Of a stretch of DNA of 64,000 bases, positions 23,343 through 35,043 are shown piece after piece. Position numbers and translations under genes: made by a program. The stretch lies in contig NC_083565.1 of NCBI RefSeq assembly GCF_019925205.1, forward strand, positions 31,834,241 to 31,898,240, given 5' to 3'. The DNA is from Metopolophium dirhodum. Its lineage: Eukaryota; Arthropoda; Insecta; Hemiptera; Aphididae. The notes beneath the pieces were generated by a model, which worked only from the letters and a program-made list of their open reading frames with translations, made no database searches and was not told where the DNA came from. Within the stretch, counting starts at the first letter, position 1. Every line of letters begins with the position of its first letter.

Positions 23343-23789
23343 TTAAGAGGATGTCAGCGCACTATTGGTTTTCTCTCTCTGACCCACGCGCAACATAGAC
23401 AAAACGCATTTACGCAGAATCGTTTTTTCTATGTTTTTGAGTAATCTTAGAATAAAATCACCCATTACAAAAAAGATAGAAAATAATATTTTTGAGGGAA
23501 TGTCATATCAATTTATCTAAATATTGCTTCAAAACAAGTTAAACATCATTTAAATTTACAAATTTTTTTTTGTTTATTTTAAAACTCAAATACAAAGTCA
23601 AATAACAATAAAATATAAAATCGATATGACATTCCCTCAAAAATATTATTCTCTATCTTTTTTGTAATTGGTGATTTTACTCTAAGATTACTTGAAAACA
23701 TAGAAAAAACGATTTTGCGCAAATGCGTTTTGTCTATGTTGCGCGTGGGCGAAAGAGAGAAAACAAATAGTGCGCTGACATCCTCTTAA
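23343..23789. mobile_element. TTAA-flanked foldback element (447 bp)
   Basis: Long inverted arms (about 23347-23510 and 23622-23785) start GAGGATGTCAGCGCACTA, and the right end is the reverse complement. TTAA lies on both outer edges (23343-23346 and 23786-23789), the target preference of piggyBac-type transposases. No coding sequence is present. A related, more decayed copy is at 61324-61762. If transcribed, the arms would form a hairpin of about 165 bp. Confidence 0.75.
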
Positions 23790-24360
23790 TAGTTAATATA
23801 TACATAATATAATGTCTAGATAAAATATTCATTAAGAAAATATTTAAAATACATTTCAAATACTTTTAAGATTTAAAATAAGTAATAAATAAACAGAAAA
23901 ACATGGCATATTGGGAGATAAATAAATAAAATATTAAATTAAAATTAAATTATTTTAAATATAGGTAGGTACTGTTTAAAACTCAAACAATTTATTTTGT
24001 TCAAAACATCGTTTTAAACAAAAAATACAGTTTTTTTTTGTTTTTTTTCATAAATGAAAAAATTTATCAACTGAATATTGTGCAACTATTTACTTTTTGT
24101 ATTAAAGTTAAAACAAATATCAATATGGTGGACTAATGGGAGTGGGGATTCATTATTGGTTATAATTTGTTAGACATCGTTTCTGGTGTATGTGTGTGTT
24201 TGTAGACTGATAGAGCAAAGAACAAGAGTTCAAAATTGAATAGAATTTTTTATACACAAACTTAGTGATGTAAAATTTAAATATTTTTATACTATGATAA
24301 AATATGAATCAAACCATTACAATGAACGAGGAAATAATATAATGACTATAGAGGACAAAT
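23790..24360. other. Intergenic stretch without recognised features
   Basis: AT-rich, with poly-T runs near 24030; no gene or repeat recognised. Confidence 0.5.
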
Positions 24361-25560
24361 ACCTGCAGTTGACTGTTGGTGATCACTGATCACTCATAAA
24401 CAAAAGAAACAATATATCGTAGAGTAGGTTATAACTTATAAGTCCAGGGTTGGGATTTCTAAGCATTCGCATATTTCTTATGAAATACTTAAAAAATAGC
24501 AGAGTAAGCTAAAAATATGATTCATGATATAGCTGAGAACTCAAATAAAAAATGTTATTTTGCTTTTTTTGGACTTTTTGAGACTTTTTCGAATTTTAAC
24601 TGTTTTTGAATCAAAATTGGTCATATTTTATGAAATTATATTTTAGTAAATGTGTTATTAGATTTTCGTCAATCGAATTATTACGATAATTTCGTATTAG
24701 GTATTTTTTTTTACAGCCCTTCAGGATTCTGATCAGTGCCTAAATTATTTCAAAACTTAAGTAGGTTAAGTTACTACTTATAATAATTTGTAAGTGATTT
24801 AAAAATTATTAATTAAGAAATTTCCTTTTTTTTTGCATATTTTGTTGTTTTTATTGCATATTTAGCGATATTTCAGGTAATATTATAGCGCATATTTATG
24901 CAATTTTAAGTACTATAAAATCCCAACCCTACTAATGACTATACTTACATGATGGAGACTTGACAATGTTTTGTAATGCGAATAAACCTGAATACATGTT
25001 AGCAGATTATATTGATATATATATAGGTTATTTTGTTTTCGAACAATGCAGATTGACTTCAGAAGCATTAAATCCAACAAATATCAATAACACGGTATTA
25101 ATCTTAAGCTTATTCAAAGAACAATTACCTGGCTAGGTATCGTCAGCGATTCAAAAGATGATGGTTTTTGAAAACCTGGCTTTTTAGTTTCTAAGTTATA
25201 ATGCCAATTTTACTTTAGTCACCATAACGTGCGCCCGGCTTGTTAAAATATGTTACCTATATGAATCTAATGATTTATAGAGACATGTTTTTCATAATTA
25301 TTCGGATTGCAGCTTATACATTGTGAAAGGTTAATAGATATATAGTGTGTAGCTCGTTGTCCTCAACATTATATAAAATTAATACGTAGCATCAATGGAC
25401 TCTAGCACATTATGCAGCAAATTTCCATAGTTCACTTCATAAATCAACAGGCTCATTACACTTCAATTTACATATACCTCCACCACCCCGTAGGCGTCTC
25501 AAACGCGGTCGCCCGGACGACCTAATTCTGTAAACATCTGTAGATATAGATAGCCTTTAT
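24360..25560 (+). repeat. Segmental repeat unit, copy 1 (pairs with 28550-29340)
   Basis: From ACCTGCAGTTGACTGTTGGT through GCGAATAAACCTGAA, AAGCATTAAATCC and AACAATTACCTGG, this runs parallel to 28550-29340 in the same orientation. Copy 1 is interrupted by the TIR element at 24446-24930, which copy 2 lacks. No coding exon was found in either. Confidence 0.65.
24446..24930. mobile_element. Short TIR element with 13-bp perfect inverted ends (485 bp)
   Basis: The ends are AGGGTTGGGATTT and AAATCCCAACCCT. TGCATATTT-type motifs near the right end resemble those of hAT family 1. The paralogous stretch near 28630 lacks the element, which confirms an insertion. I could not identify a clean target duplication, because the flanks have drifted. 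Confidence 0.65.
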
Positions 25561-25584
25561 TGTTATCTAATAATAATAAAAAAA

Positions 25585-27020
25585 AAAGGTGGATAAGTGG
25601 AAGTTGCTCTGCTGTACAGTAGGTTACAAGTGGGTCACTGTAATGGATGGTGTTAAATTTGAATTCAATGATATAATATCATTGTATAAAAAAAACGATT
25701 CTGAGGGAAAACGGTCAGTCAGCCTATGATTTTACCAAGTATATTAATTGATGATATTATTGTGAATAAAGTAATTTATATATAACCTATTTACGTGGAG
25801 CCTTGTTTTAAATTTTCAATCCTTAGCCATAAAAGTTAAACATTTTATAAATTTTTAACCACAAAATAATTAATAAATTACAAATTTGATAAATGTTGTC
25901 AAAATTTGAACTTTAAATACTTATAAAAAAAAATTGTGCCTATGTATTTTTAATATTTTCTAAATACTATTAGAATGATATATCAGGAGCCTTATATTAA
26001 ATGTTCACGCTTTTTTACCCAGCAAATTTTATTGATATTTATAGAAAAAAAAACTAAAAAAATTGAAAACTGACAACGTCCGTAAACAGCTCAAAAAAGG
26101 TCAAAATATTTTCAAAATTTTATCGTGTATAGAAAATGCTAATATAAACATTAGGTAAAATTTTCAATTATCTACAGTCATTCGTTTTTTAATTACAATA
26201 AAATAATAAAATTGTTACATGAGAAATCGAGTGAATATCAAATGTTGTAAAAATATAAATTTCAGACGCTCATAAAAATTTAATTTAAGTTTCTTGTAGA
26301 CATTTTTTTTTTTGATAAAGGTAGACAAACTTATGAGTAATCTTATATTACATTTTCAAATCTTAGATTTAAAAAGAAAAATTTTTATGAATTCTCAACT
26401 CAAAAAAATTTGCCAATTTTCGTGATTTTTCCGTATTTTGTCAAAATTTGAACTTTAAATGCTTATACATAAAAACTGTGACTAAGGATTTTTAATTTTT
26501 TTCATCTGCCTTTGAAACAATAACCTAGGAGCCTTCTATTAAATTGTTAAGCTTTTTTACTCAACAGATAAAATTTTATTGATATTTATAGAAAAAAAAA
26601 CTAAAAAAATTGAAAACTGACAATGTCTGTAAACAGCTCAAAAAGAGTCAAAATATTTTGTGAATTTTATGGTGTATAGAAAATGCTAATATAAACATTC
26701 AATCAAAATTTCATGTCCCTACGGTCATTTGTTTTAGAGTTACACCAAAAACCAAAATCTATTTTCTCGAAAACAGATTTTGCGTAAAAATTCCCGTTTT
26801 TCCTTAATTTTTCTTTTGTTTTTCGCGTCGCTTTTTAAAACTACTGGGAAATTTTTACCAAAGTACCAACTAGATTCACTTTTCTATCAGAAAAGTTACT
26901 GTTGAAGAAAATCCAAGCACTTTTACTGTCCTAAAAGGTTGATGACAGACACAAAATAAAAAAACACACATTATTGTAAGATCAATACATTCATCGCTTC
27001 GCTCAGAATCTAAAAGAACA
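25585..27020 (+). repeat. Dispersed repeat R1, near-complete copy
   Basis: It starts AAGGTGGATAAGTGGAAGTT and ends CATCGCTTCGCTCAGAATCT. Inside, a block beginning near TTGAAAACTGACAACGTCCG is itself repeated (about 26063 and 26620), so R1 contains an internal tandem duplication of about 550 bp. No transposase or reverse-transcriptase motif is legible. Confidence 0.7.
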
Positions 27021-27219
27021 TTAATTTTTATAATATGAAGGATGGAAATATTTTTTTAAATTATTATACACTGATTTGTAAATATGCATAAAAATAAATC
27101 ATAAAGCCAAATAAATCAAAACAAATAAACTATATGAATTAAAAACTTTATACCTATTTTTTTAAATAATAATATTACTAGTTGTTCGCTGATTGTATTA
27201 TCTACCTAATTTTTATATC

Positions 27220-27720
27220 GTGTTAAGGCATTAACGGAGGGAGGGGGGTGGACAAAAATATTCTGTAGAATATATAAACTCATATTTTAAGGAATTGTTA
27301 ATTTCATCCGAAAGAGGGTCGTGATAATGAACACATATTTTTTATAAAAAGTGCTGCAAATATATTTAGTTATAAAAATGTTTTTGTTGTGATATATAAT
27401 TCCAATAAGTTTAAATTACATTTTAATGATGTTCAATATAAATGTGAAGAAAAAATTGAATTTTTTCCTTCACTTAGGATATAAGTACCTAGTATGTTAA
27501 TTAAATCAGAAATATTTTTGTTACTAAAGCAATACATTTTAATTGCTGCAGTAGATTATATCCCGTAATTGATGCAGTGACTTACACTGTAAAGGATGTG
27601 TTGAATTTTAAAATAATAAATCATTGTATAGGAAAAACAATTTATTTGTGTGAATAAGTTTATCGTATTATAGCTAAAAATGTATGTAAATATTTTGAAT
27701 ATTTCTTCGTTTTTAATATA
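27220..27720 (+). repeat. Dispersed repeat R2 (copy 1)
   Basis: R2 is marked by a G-rich run (GGAGGGAGGGGGGTGGAC), then GAAAGAGGGTCGTGATAATG and TGTTTTTGTTGTGATATATAA. The same blocks occur at 29560-29890 and inverted at about 43790-44150. It is non-coding and unclassified. Confidence 0.65.
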
Positions 27721-27779
27721 TATAAAATAATAATACTGCCGAAAACAGACATAAAAATTTAAAAAATTAACAAATTAAC

Positions 27780-28530
27780 AAAAAAAAAGGTGAGCAAGTG
27801 GGTGTCGATATGCTGTACAGTAGGTTCCAAGTGGGTCACTGTAATGAATGGTGTTAAATTTGAATTCAATAATATAATATCATTGTATAAGAAAAACGAT
27901 TCTGAGAGCAGACGGTCAGTCAGCCTATGATATTACTCAGTATAATATTTGATGATATTATTGTGAATAAAGTAATTTATATTATAATATAACCTAATTA
28001 AGTGTAACCATGTTTTAAATTTTCAATCTTTAGATATAAAATTTGAACATTTTATACATTTTTAATTAAAAAATAATAGTTAAATTTTGACGAATTTTAA
28101 CTAAACTCGCACTAAATCTTTATAAAAAAAAATTGTGCCTATGTATTTTAAATATTTTTCAACTGCTATTGTAACAATATATCAAGAGCTTTGTATTCAA
28201 TCTTCACGCATTTTCACCCAACAAATACAATTTCATTGACAGTTATTATAGAAAAAAAACTAAAAAAATTGAAAACTGACAATGTCCGTGAACAGTTCAA
28301 AAAGAGTCGAAATATTTTCAGAATTGTATGGTGCATAGAAAATAAAAATATAAACTTTCATTGAAATTTTCAAGTATCTACAGTCATTCGTTTTTGAATT
28401 ACAACAAAATAACAAAATCGCTACATGAGAAATCGAGTGAAACTCCAATTTTGTAAGAATATGAACATCAAACGCTCATAAAAATTTAATTTGATTTGTT
28501 ATTGTAGACAATCGCCAGGCTATAAAAAAC
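27780..28530 (+). repeat. Dispersed repeat R1 (partial copy)
   Basis: It starts AAGGTGAGCAAGTGGGTGTC, follows the R1 order, and breaks off near 28510, before the usual CATCGCTTCGCTCAGAATCT end, where the next segmental unit begins. Confidence 0.65.
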
Positions 28531-28549
28531 AAGGTAACTATAAAAGTAT

Positions 28550-29400
28550 TTGCTCCAAATTCCTCGTACCTGCAGCTGATTGTTGGTGATCGTTCATAAA
28601 CAAAAGGAACAATGCATCGTAGATTCGGTAATAACTATACTTACATAGTCTCCTTAACTTCACTATATTTTGTAATGCGAATAAACCTGAACACACTACG
28701 CTAACAAATTATATTAATATCACCAGGTTTCCATTTCCGAACAGTGCAGAATAACTTTAGAAGCATTATTAAATCCTATAAAAATGAATAACACGCGGAA
28801 TATTAATCTTGAGCTTATTCTAAGAACAATTATAGTAATTACATACCTACATTTTGGTATCGTCAACATTGTTGCATGCGGACAGTCAGCGATTCAAAAG
28901 ATGACGGTTTGAAGTACCTAAAGTTGAAATCAATGTCAACGGTGAATGAAATAATGGTAAATTGTCAATAATTATAAACCGTGAAATTATAGTCCTCTGG
29001 TCTTGACGGCTCTGGTATATATCTGATTATACTGTGTTTCCTTTGACATATTGTTTTCGTTAACGATGTAACCACCTGGCTCTGACGCTTCTAATGCTAA
29101 TTTTAATATAGTCATCAATTTTAGAAGGACGTCTTGTTTGCGATTTGTTTGCATATGCGCCTGGCTTGTTAAATGTTACCTATATGAATCTAAAAGGATT
29201 TAAATACATGTTTTTAATAATTATTCGAATTTCAACTTATACATTGTAAAAGAATTATTGATATAGTCTGTAGTTCGCTGTCCTCAACATGAGTTTAATA
29301 TAATGTAATATTAATCCGTAGAATCAACAGTGCTGTAGAACAATATGTTTTATTAACTGAAGACAGCAATATTTTTTTTAAATTATAATTCACTGATTAG
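28550..29400 (+). repeat. Segmental repeat unit, copy 2
   Basis: This is the uninterrupted counterpart of 24360-25560: CTGCAGCTGATTGTTGGTGA, GCGAATAAACCTGAACACAC, AATAACACGCGGAATATTAA. No coding exon was found. Confidence 0.65.
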
Positions 29401-29559
29401 TGTCGTAAAAATGCATAAGAGTGAATATTTAAGACAAATAAATGTAATGATGAACGTATGAAAAAAAATGTTAGTATAAATTAAAAACTAGATATTGTTT
29501 TCAATAATAATATTACTAGTTTTTCACCGATTAATTACCTACCTACTTTATACCATGTT

Positions 29560-29936
29560 ATAGTATGAATGAGGGGGGGGGGGACAAAGGTATTCTGCAT
29601 ATAAATTTATATTTTATGGAATTGTTGATTACATTCGAAAGAGGGTCGTGATGATGAACACATATTTTTCATAAAAAGTGCTGTAAATATATTTAGTTAT
29701 AAAAATGTTTTTGTTGTGATATATAATTCTATTAAGTTTAAATTACATATTTTAAAAATTAAAGATGTTCAATATAAATATAAACAAAAAATTGGTACCA
29801 ATAAAATTGAATTTTTTCCTTCTTTTTGGATGTAAGTACCTACCTATATTGATAAATCAGAAATATTTTAGTTTTTAAAGCAATTATTATTATTTTTCGT
29901 ATGGTCTGTTACTATACTATATAGTATTAATACTAT
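29560..29936 (+). repeat. Dispersed repeat R2 (copy 2), cut by a hAT-type insertion
   Basis: It has the G-run, then GAAAGAGGGTCGTGATGATG and the same downstream blocks as the copy at 27220. It is followed at once by the 935-bp element at 29937. R2-like sequence resumes around 31140-31420 (GTTAAATTTGAAATCAATAA, TAAATCATTGTATAGG). Confidence 0.6.
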
Positions 29937-30871
29937 TAGGGATCAAAATGCCGGAAAATTTCGGAAAAAAACCCGTTTTTTCCCAGAGCCTCGGAAAACG
30001 TGGAAAATGAAGGATATTAAAATAATACATTTCCAAAAAAACCGAAGTTTTTGGAAAATTAAAAATTGTATTTACGCTTAAAAATTAAAATAATCTATGA
30101 AAAAAAAACCATTTTAAAAAATAGATAAAGAAACCTGTCATTGTCATTTCACATTTGCCAATACGGTTATCAATGTATTATTGTATTAGAATTTAAAATT
30201 AAGCTATTAAAAATATTAATACGGATATTTCAATATTTGTTCTAAAAATAACGTAGTTACATATCAAATTGGTATTTATGCGGGAGAGTGTATTTCCCCG
30301 AAAATAAATCACCTGTATTTTTAAATGTTAAAAATTGTATACTTATTGTCTATTTATATTTGTAATAACTAATAAGGTATTATAGTAACTGGCTGATAGG
30401 TTTATAAATATTATAATACAGTGACTGGTGAGTGGTGAGTGACGACTAGTAACTATTTGATAGATTTTATATTTTTAAACTTAGTGAGTTGCTAAAAATT
30501 AAATAATATTAATAACTAATAAGAAATAACTATATGATAAATACTAAATACTTAATAGTTAATATTACAAATTATAGTTATTTATAAATCAATAGTATAG
30601 AATCCTCTAGATTTATCCGCTACAGACTTTAAGTTAGGTACAGTATAATATATAATATGTATGTAATAATATGATTATCAACTATCATTATTTATTAGAT
30701 TGTTTTCACTATACCTTACTTTTTCAGTTTTTTAAAAAAAACCAATTTTTCAATTTTGCAGGAAAAAACCAGTTTTTTAATCAAAAACCATTTTTTCCGG
30801 AACTTTTAAATAAAACCAAATTTTCCCAATTTTTCCAAAAAACATTTTTTTTTCAGAAAAGGTGATCACTA
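29937..30871. mobile_element. hAT-type TIR element (935 bp) with 8-bp target duplication
   Basis: The ends are TAGGGATCA and TGATCACTA, flanked exactly by AATACTAT on both sides (29929-29936 and 30872-30879). The interior is rich in TTTTCC/GGAAAA runs near both ends and has no credible coding region; the open frame at 30671-30865 reads through those runs. Length and 8-bp duplication fit a non-autonomous hAT. Confidence 0.8.
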
Positions 30872-31139
30872 AATACTATAGCAATAACAAATATTACAAT
30901 AAGAAATATAAATATAAAATTTTGATAAGATGTATAAACATAAAATAGCAGTAATTAGTTAAATATATAAAAGAAATAGGATAGAATAATATAAAATATA
31001 ATATATGAATAATTGAATAGTCTGAATACTATTTGTGTAGTCTTAGATTCTTAAGTCCAGATTGGTTAGCCATTTTGTTGCCGCTGCTGTAACCTTGTGG
31101 AGGTGTTTCATTTCACCTGGTATGTTGCGTACTGGGCAC

Positions 31140-31700
31140 TCTTCCACGATTTAAAGCAATGAAAACATTTAAATAATAAATAACTGGGAAAGTTGATTTG
31201 CCGCAGTAGATTATTGTAACTTGTCATTAATACAGTGACTTTGTAGGTGACCTTATAGGATGTGTTAAATTTGAAATCAATAATAAATCATTGTATAGGA
31301 AAAACAATTTTTTTTGTGTGAATAGGTTTCTTGTATAATAATAGCTAAAAATGTAAGTAAATATTTTGAACATTTCTTCGTGTTTAATCAAAAATAGATA
31401 ATTTTTTTAATAAACAATAATAAAATATGTATGTAATAATAATATTTTTTTAAATTAAATTCAGTAGCACAAAAATATAAGTATGTATGTATATTGTAAT
31501 TATAATTAATTTATAAGTGTATTTCTCATTAAATTATGTTTAATAATAAAAAAATTAACTCGATATTTCAACCACATCATTTTGTTTCATTCCCGCATAA
31601 GACGCTTTCCCGCTTAAGACGTTCTAGAGAGATGGTCCCTTAAAGAGCGTCTTAAGCGAGTTTTACTGTATATATTGTTTTTTTATTTTAGTTTTCTCTC
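31140..31700 (+). repeat. R2 remainder and a pogo/Tigger-like end
   Basis: 31140-31420 continues R2. Around 31600-31670 the text GAGCGTCTTAAGCGAGTTTTACTGTA reads, on the other strand, TACAGTAAAACTCGCTTAAG (from 31670 back), which is the style of pogo/Tigger ends next to a TA target. The opposite end was not found, so this is at most a truncated element. Confidence 0.4.
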
Positions 31701-31969
31701 TCCTTAAATTATATTATATTTCATTATGTACAGTACACACTACACACTTAACTTGATTTATATATATATGTTTTTTTTCTCTCTCTCTCTTTCTTCTTTT
31801 CCCCTTAATACTCAAGTAACTATCTTATATTTAAAATGTAATTGGAATTTTTTTCCGTGATAAACAATATTATTATTATTATTATACCTATGTAATAGTT
31901 TTGATTTAAATTCCCGCGAATACAATATATATTATTGAATTACAACAAAATTACTACAGTCGTTATTTT

Positions 31970-32238
31970 TTGTTTAAAAATTGAAAACTGACAATGTTCG
32001 TGAACAGTTCAAAAAGAGTCGAAATATTTTCAAAATTTTATGGTGTATAGAAAAAGAAAAATATAAACTTTCAATGAAATTTTCAAGTATCTACAGTCAT
32101 TCGTTTTTGAATTACAACAAAATAACAAAATCGCTACATGAGAAATCGAGTGAAACTCCAATTTTGTAAAAATATGAACATCAAACGCTCATAAAAATTT
32201 AATTTGACTTTCTTGTAGACATTTTTTTTTGATAACGG
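31970..32238 (+). repeat. Dispersed repeat R1, left of the chimeric insertion
   Basis: R1 sequence (GAAAACTGACAATGTTCGTG ... CTTGTAGACATTTTTTTTTG) is interrupted at GATAACGG by the GC-rich element. It resumes at 33753 with AAGGTAGACAAACTTATA. The uninterrupted order is seen at about 26290-26325. Confidence 0.75.
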
Positions 32239-33752
32239 TGACGCGGTCCCGCGTAATAGCTGTTAGAATTCAAATAGCCTTTTACGCGGAAAGCCGCGCA
32301 GCGCTTCTCAAACAAACCGCCTACCCGCCTTCCGTACCTCCTTAATTATGGAACGACTCGCTTGGATCATGTCCATAGCCTGTTGGTGTGTGGGTGTGGG
32401 TGGGTTATTGGTGGTGATGTTCGGTGGTTGGGCGGGTGATGATTCGACCGGTTGGTTTTCCCTTTGTCCGGCGTCAAGCATCTGACCTGTTGGCGGGTTG
32501 TCTCCGGTATGCCCAGCGGGTTCCATAGGCGGAAACCGGACTTCGTTGGCCTGTAGGTTCAGGTCCGTGAAATGTTGTATCAACCGGATTTCGAGATCAT
32601 CCTTCGCGCCCGTATCCGACAACTCGCGCTGCCTGCATTCGTAGCGCAACTCCGCGGCGGTCAACTCATTAATATTATATTTTCCCGGCATGACGTCCGG
32701 TTGTTTTTCCGGTGTTGGTTACGGGAAAATATAAAATGTGGCTGTTGTCGGTGGAACGGTCGTCGCGTTCCTCCGATCAGCTGTGTTGACCGTTTATCGG
32801 TGTTTATTTGCGTACAGAATGTAGGTCAGTGCGTTGTTATTGTTTTGTTATTGCGCTTGCCGGGCGATCACAGTAACCGGTTATCGCAGAGTGTTGTCAC
32901 GGATGCGCGTGTGTGCGTTATCCGGCCCACTACTGCGATTAAGGAAGACGGCGGCTGTCGCTTTGAGCGGCGGCCGCGGCAGTCCGATTATGTGGTATTT
33001 CTGTCCCGGGTAATCGCGTGTTGACGTTATCGGGCGGTGGTGGTGTGGCCCTCTCGCGCTCTTGCGTTCCTACCTACCTACGTCGTGTGTGTTTGGACTT
33101 TGGAGCGTCGCGCGCGGCTGGTCGTTACGTCCTTATGTAATATGTTACGTAACGCCGGTTTTTCCGTTTTCGCCAGCTAACCACGTTTTTGTCGGATCGC
33201 GTCGGGGACTTTTTTCCAAGTCGCGCAACGGGTAGGGTATATGATGGTGGTAGTAAGGGGTAAGTTAATAAAGTTTTTCACTTACCGGTGATTCCTGTAC
33301 GGGGAGCCAGTTGTTGCGGACCTAGTGGGTGCCGCGTGGGTGAGGTGGATCGAGGTAACCAAGTTTTTCTTTAGTAAATAAAAAACACAACTTTTGAAGG
33401 CGAGATGGTTGAATTTATTCGTTCACTCCAAACAAACAAAAAGAACAACGATTATGGCAATGGTTATTAGCCCTGTGGGTATCCGTTACGAGAAGCGAGA
33501 ACAAAATAAAAAAAAATAAAAGTCGATTCGCCGGGGGCGTGTAGGTGATCCCTCTCGTGCGGGTCGTCGATAAAAATTAAAAACTGTGACTTACCAATCC
33601 GGTTCACCGAACGGCCGGCCGACGGTTCACGGCGCGGGTGTCGCGCGCCGGCGTCGTCCGTCGTCGATTGGCGGTTTGTTTGAGAAGCGCTGCGCGGCTT
33701 TCCGCGTAAAAGGCTATTTGAATTCAAAAAGCTATTACGCGGAACCGCGTCA
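32239..33752. mobile_element. GC-rich 1.5-kb chimeric element with 83-bp inverted ends
   Basis: Inverted arms at 32239-32321 and 33670-33752 (TGACGCGGTCCCGCGTAATA and partner) differ at only a few bases. The flanks ACGG and AAGG suggest a 4-bp target duplication in the uninterrupted site GATAAAGGTAG. On the minus strand the interior reads like the 5' part of an LTR retrotransposon: an LTR-like block 33752-33312 with AATAAA near 33415, a primer-site-like TGGCTCCCCGTACAGGA at 33309-33293, then a SAP-domain ORF cut off by the left arm. GC content is far above the surroundings. It is either an LTR element rearranged so that LTR ends are inverted, or a TIR element that captured retroelement DNA. 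Confidence 0.65.
32308..32691 (-). CDS. Truncated gag-like protein with N-terminal SAP-type domain
   Basis: A 127-aa open frame. Residues 5-42 (INELTAAELRYECRQREL then GAKDDLEIRLIQHF) match the helix-extended-helix layout of SAP DNA-binding motifs, which occur at the N-terminus of gag-like proteins in some insect retroelements. A Pro/Thr/Asn/Gln-rich linker follows, then a helix (AMDMIQASRSIIKEVRKAG). The frame runs into the inverted arm of the host element and ends there, so the rest of gag is missing. The start is the first ATG after GC-rich leader DNA, beginning MPGKYNI. It is probably not functional by itself. Confidence 0.55.
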   Translation of the reverse strand: MPGKYNINELTAAELRYECRQRELSDTGAKDDLEIRLIQHFTDLNLQANEVRFPPMEPAGHTGDNPPTGQMLDAGQRENQPVESSPAQPPNITTNNPPTPTHQQAMDMIQASRSIIKEVRKAGRRFV

Positions 33753-34199
33753 AAGGTAGACAAACTTATAGATTATATTGTATTACAATTTCAAATCTCA
33801 GATTTAAAAAGAAAAATTTTTATGAATTCTCAACTCAAAATAATTTGGTACATTTCGTGATGTTTCCAAATTTTGTCAAGATTTGAACTTTAAATGCTTA
33901 TATAAAAACTGTGACTAAGGATTTTTAATATTTTTCAAATATCATAGTTACAATATAGTAGGAGCCTTGTATTAAATTTTCAAGCTTTTTTACCCTACAA
34001 ATAAAGTTTTATTGACATCCATAGAAAAAAATACTAATAAAATTGGTAACTGGAAATCTCACTTTAATGGATGGTGTTAAATTTGAATTCAATGATATAA
34101 CATCATTGTATAAGAAAAACGATTCTGAGCGGAAACGGTCAGTCAGCCTATGATATTACCAAGTATATTTGATGATATTATTGTGAATAAAGTAATTTA
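33753..34199 (+). repeat. Dispersed repeat R1, between two insertions
   Basis: R1 continues after the chimeric element up to a hAT family 1 insertion. It contains a junction near 34050 where one R1 copy runs into the start region of another (TTAATGGATGGTGTTAAATT, then CGATTCTGAGCGGAAACGGT). Confidence 0.65.
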
Positions 34200-34207
34200 T
34201 ATATAAC

Positions 34208-35035
34208 TAGAGCGCGGATTTTTATGCACTAAAAAGTATTGAAATATGCCATAAAATATGCAGTAAAAATAATGAAAATATGCAAAAAATATGCAAAATA
34301 TATGCAAGATTTTTTTTTCTTAATTCAAAATTTACAAATTAAACAACTTATAATAATTAATTATTTAAATACTTAATAAAAAAAAACGTAGGGAATTTTC
34401 CGGATAACTAAATGTTTTTTTTTAATCGTATTTATTACTAAAATTAATAATCATATGCATTTCGAGTTTTTCTTCTGTGAAGCTCTGACGTTTATCGGTT
34501 AATATATTATTAAAGTCTGAGAACGAACGTATCAACGTTCTACGTCAACTGAAGTTGTTGGGGCATATTTGAAGCAACTTAATATTATCGGGCCTTGATA
34601 AAGATCTTCTAGCTGAACGTTTTCACCTAATAGTAGTGCATCAATTTTTCATAGAATTTCCAGACCTTTATTTTTATTGGAAAGCTCGTTTAATTTTATT
34701 GTAAGTGTTGCACCTTTCGATCCAGGAATAGAATGACTTTTTTCTTTCGTTTTGTCAATTATTGAAAAGCTTTTATGTAAAGTCATATTTTGAGTTTCCA
34801 GTTTTTTATGACTATAAAATTTATTTTTAATTTTTCTACTTGACAAAATATTATTTTATAAATTTATTTTTGCTTCAATATGCAAAAATATGCAATAACA
34901 TTTAAATATGCAGAAATATGCAAAACAAAATTTCACTATTAGTTTCAAATTATGATGATTCGTGGAGATAACTGACAAAAATCCAAAAATATTAAAAAGA
35001 ATAAAATATGCAATTGCATAGAAATCCGTACTTTA
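34208..35035 (-). mobile_element. hAT-type element, family 1, copy 2 (828 bp), nested in R1
   Basis: It is almost identical to copy 1 at 20569-21418 apart from a short internal deletion in the TGCA-rich left end. It has the same inverted ends, the same 65-aa relic frame (34649-34846, minus), and an exact 8-bp duplication TATATAAC (34200-34207 and 35036-35043). The empty site is preserved in the R1 copy near 25775 (TTATATATAACCTATTTACG). The near identity of two copies 13.6 kb apart implies recent activity. Confidence 0.88.
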
Positions 35036-35043
35036 TATATAAC

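Noticed and set aside
32572..33024. 150-aa open frame on the plus strand
   Set aside because: Antisense to the SAP-type gag-like frame and its leader in a GC-rich element; no domain recognised.
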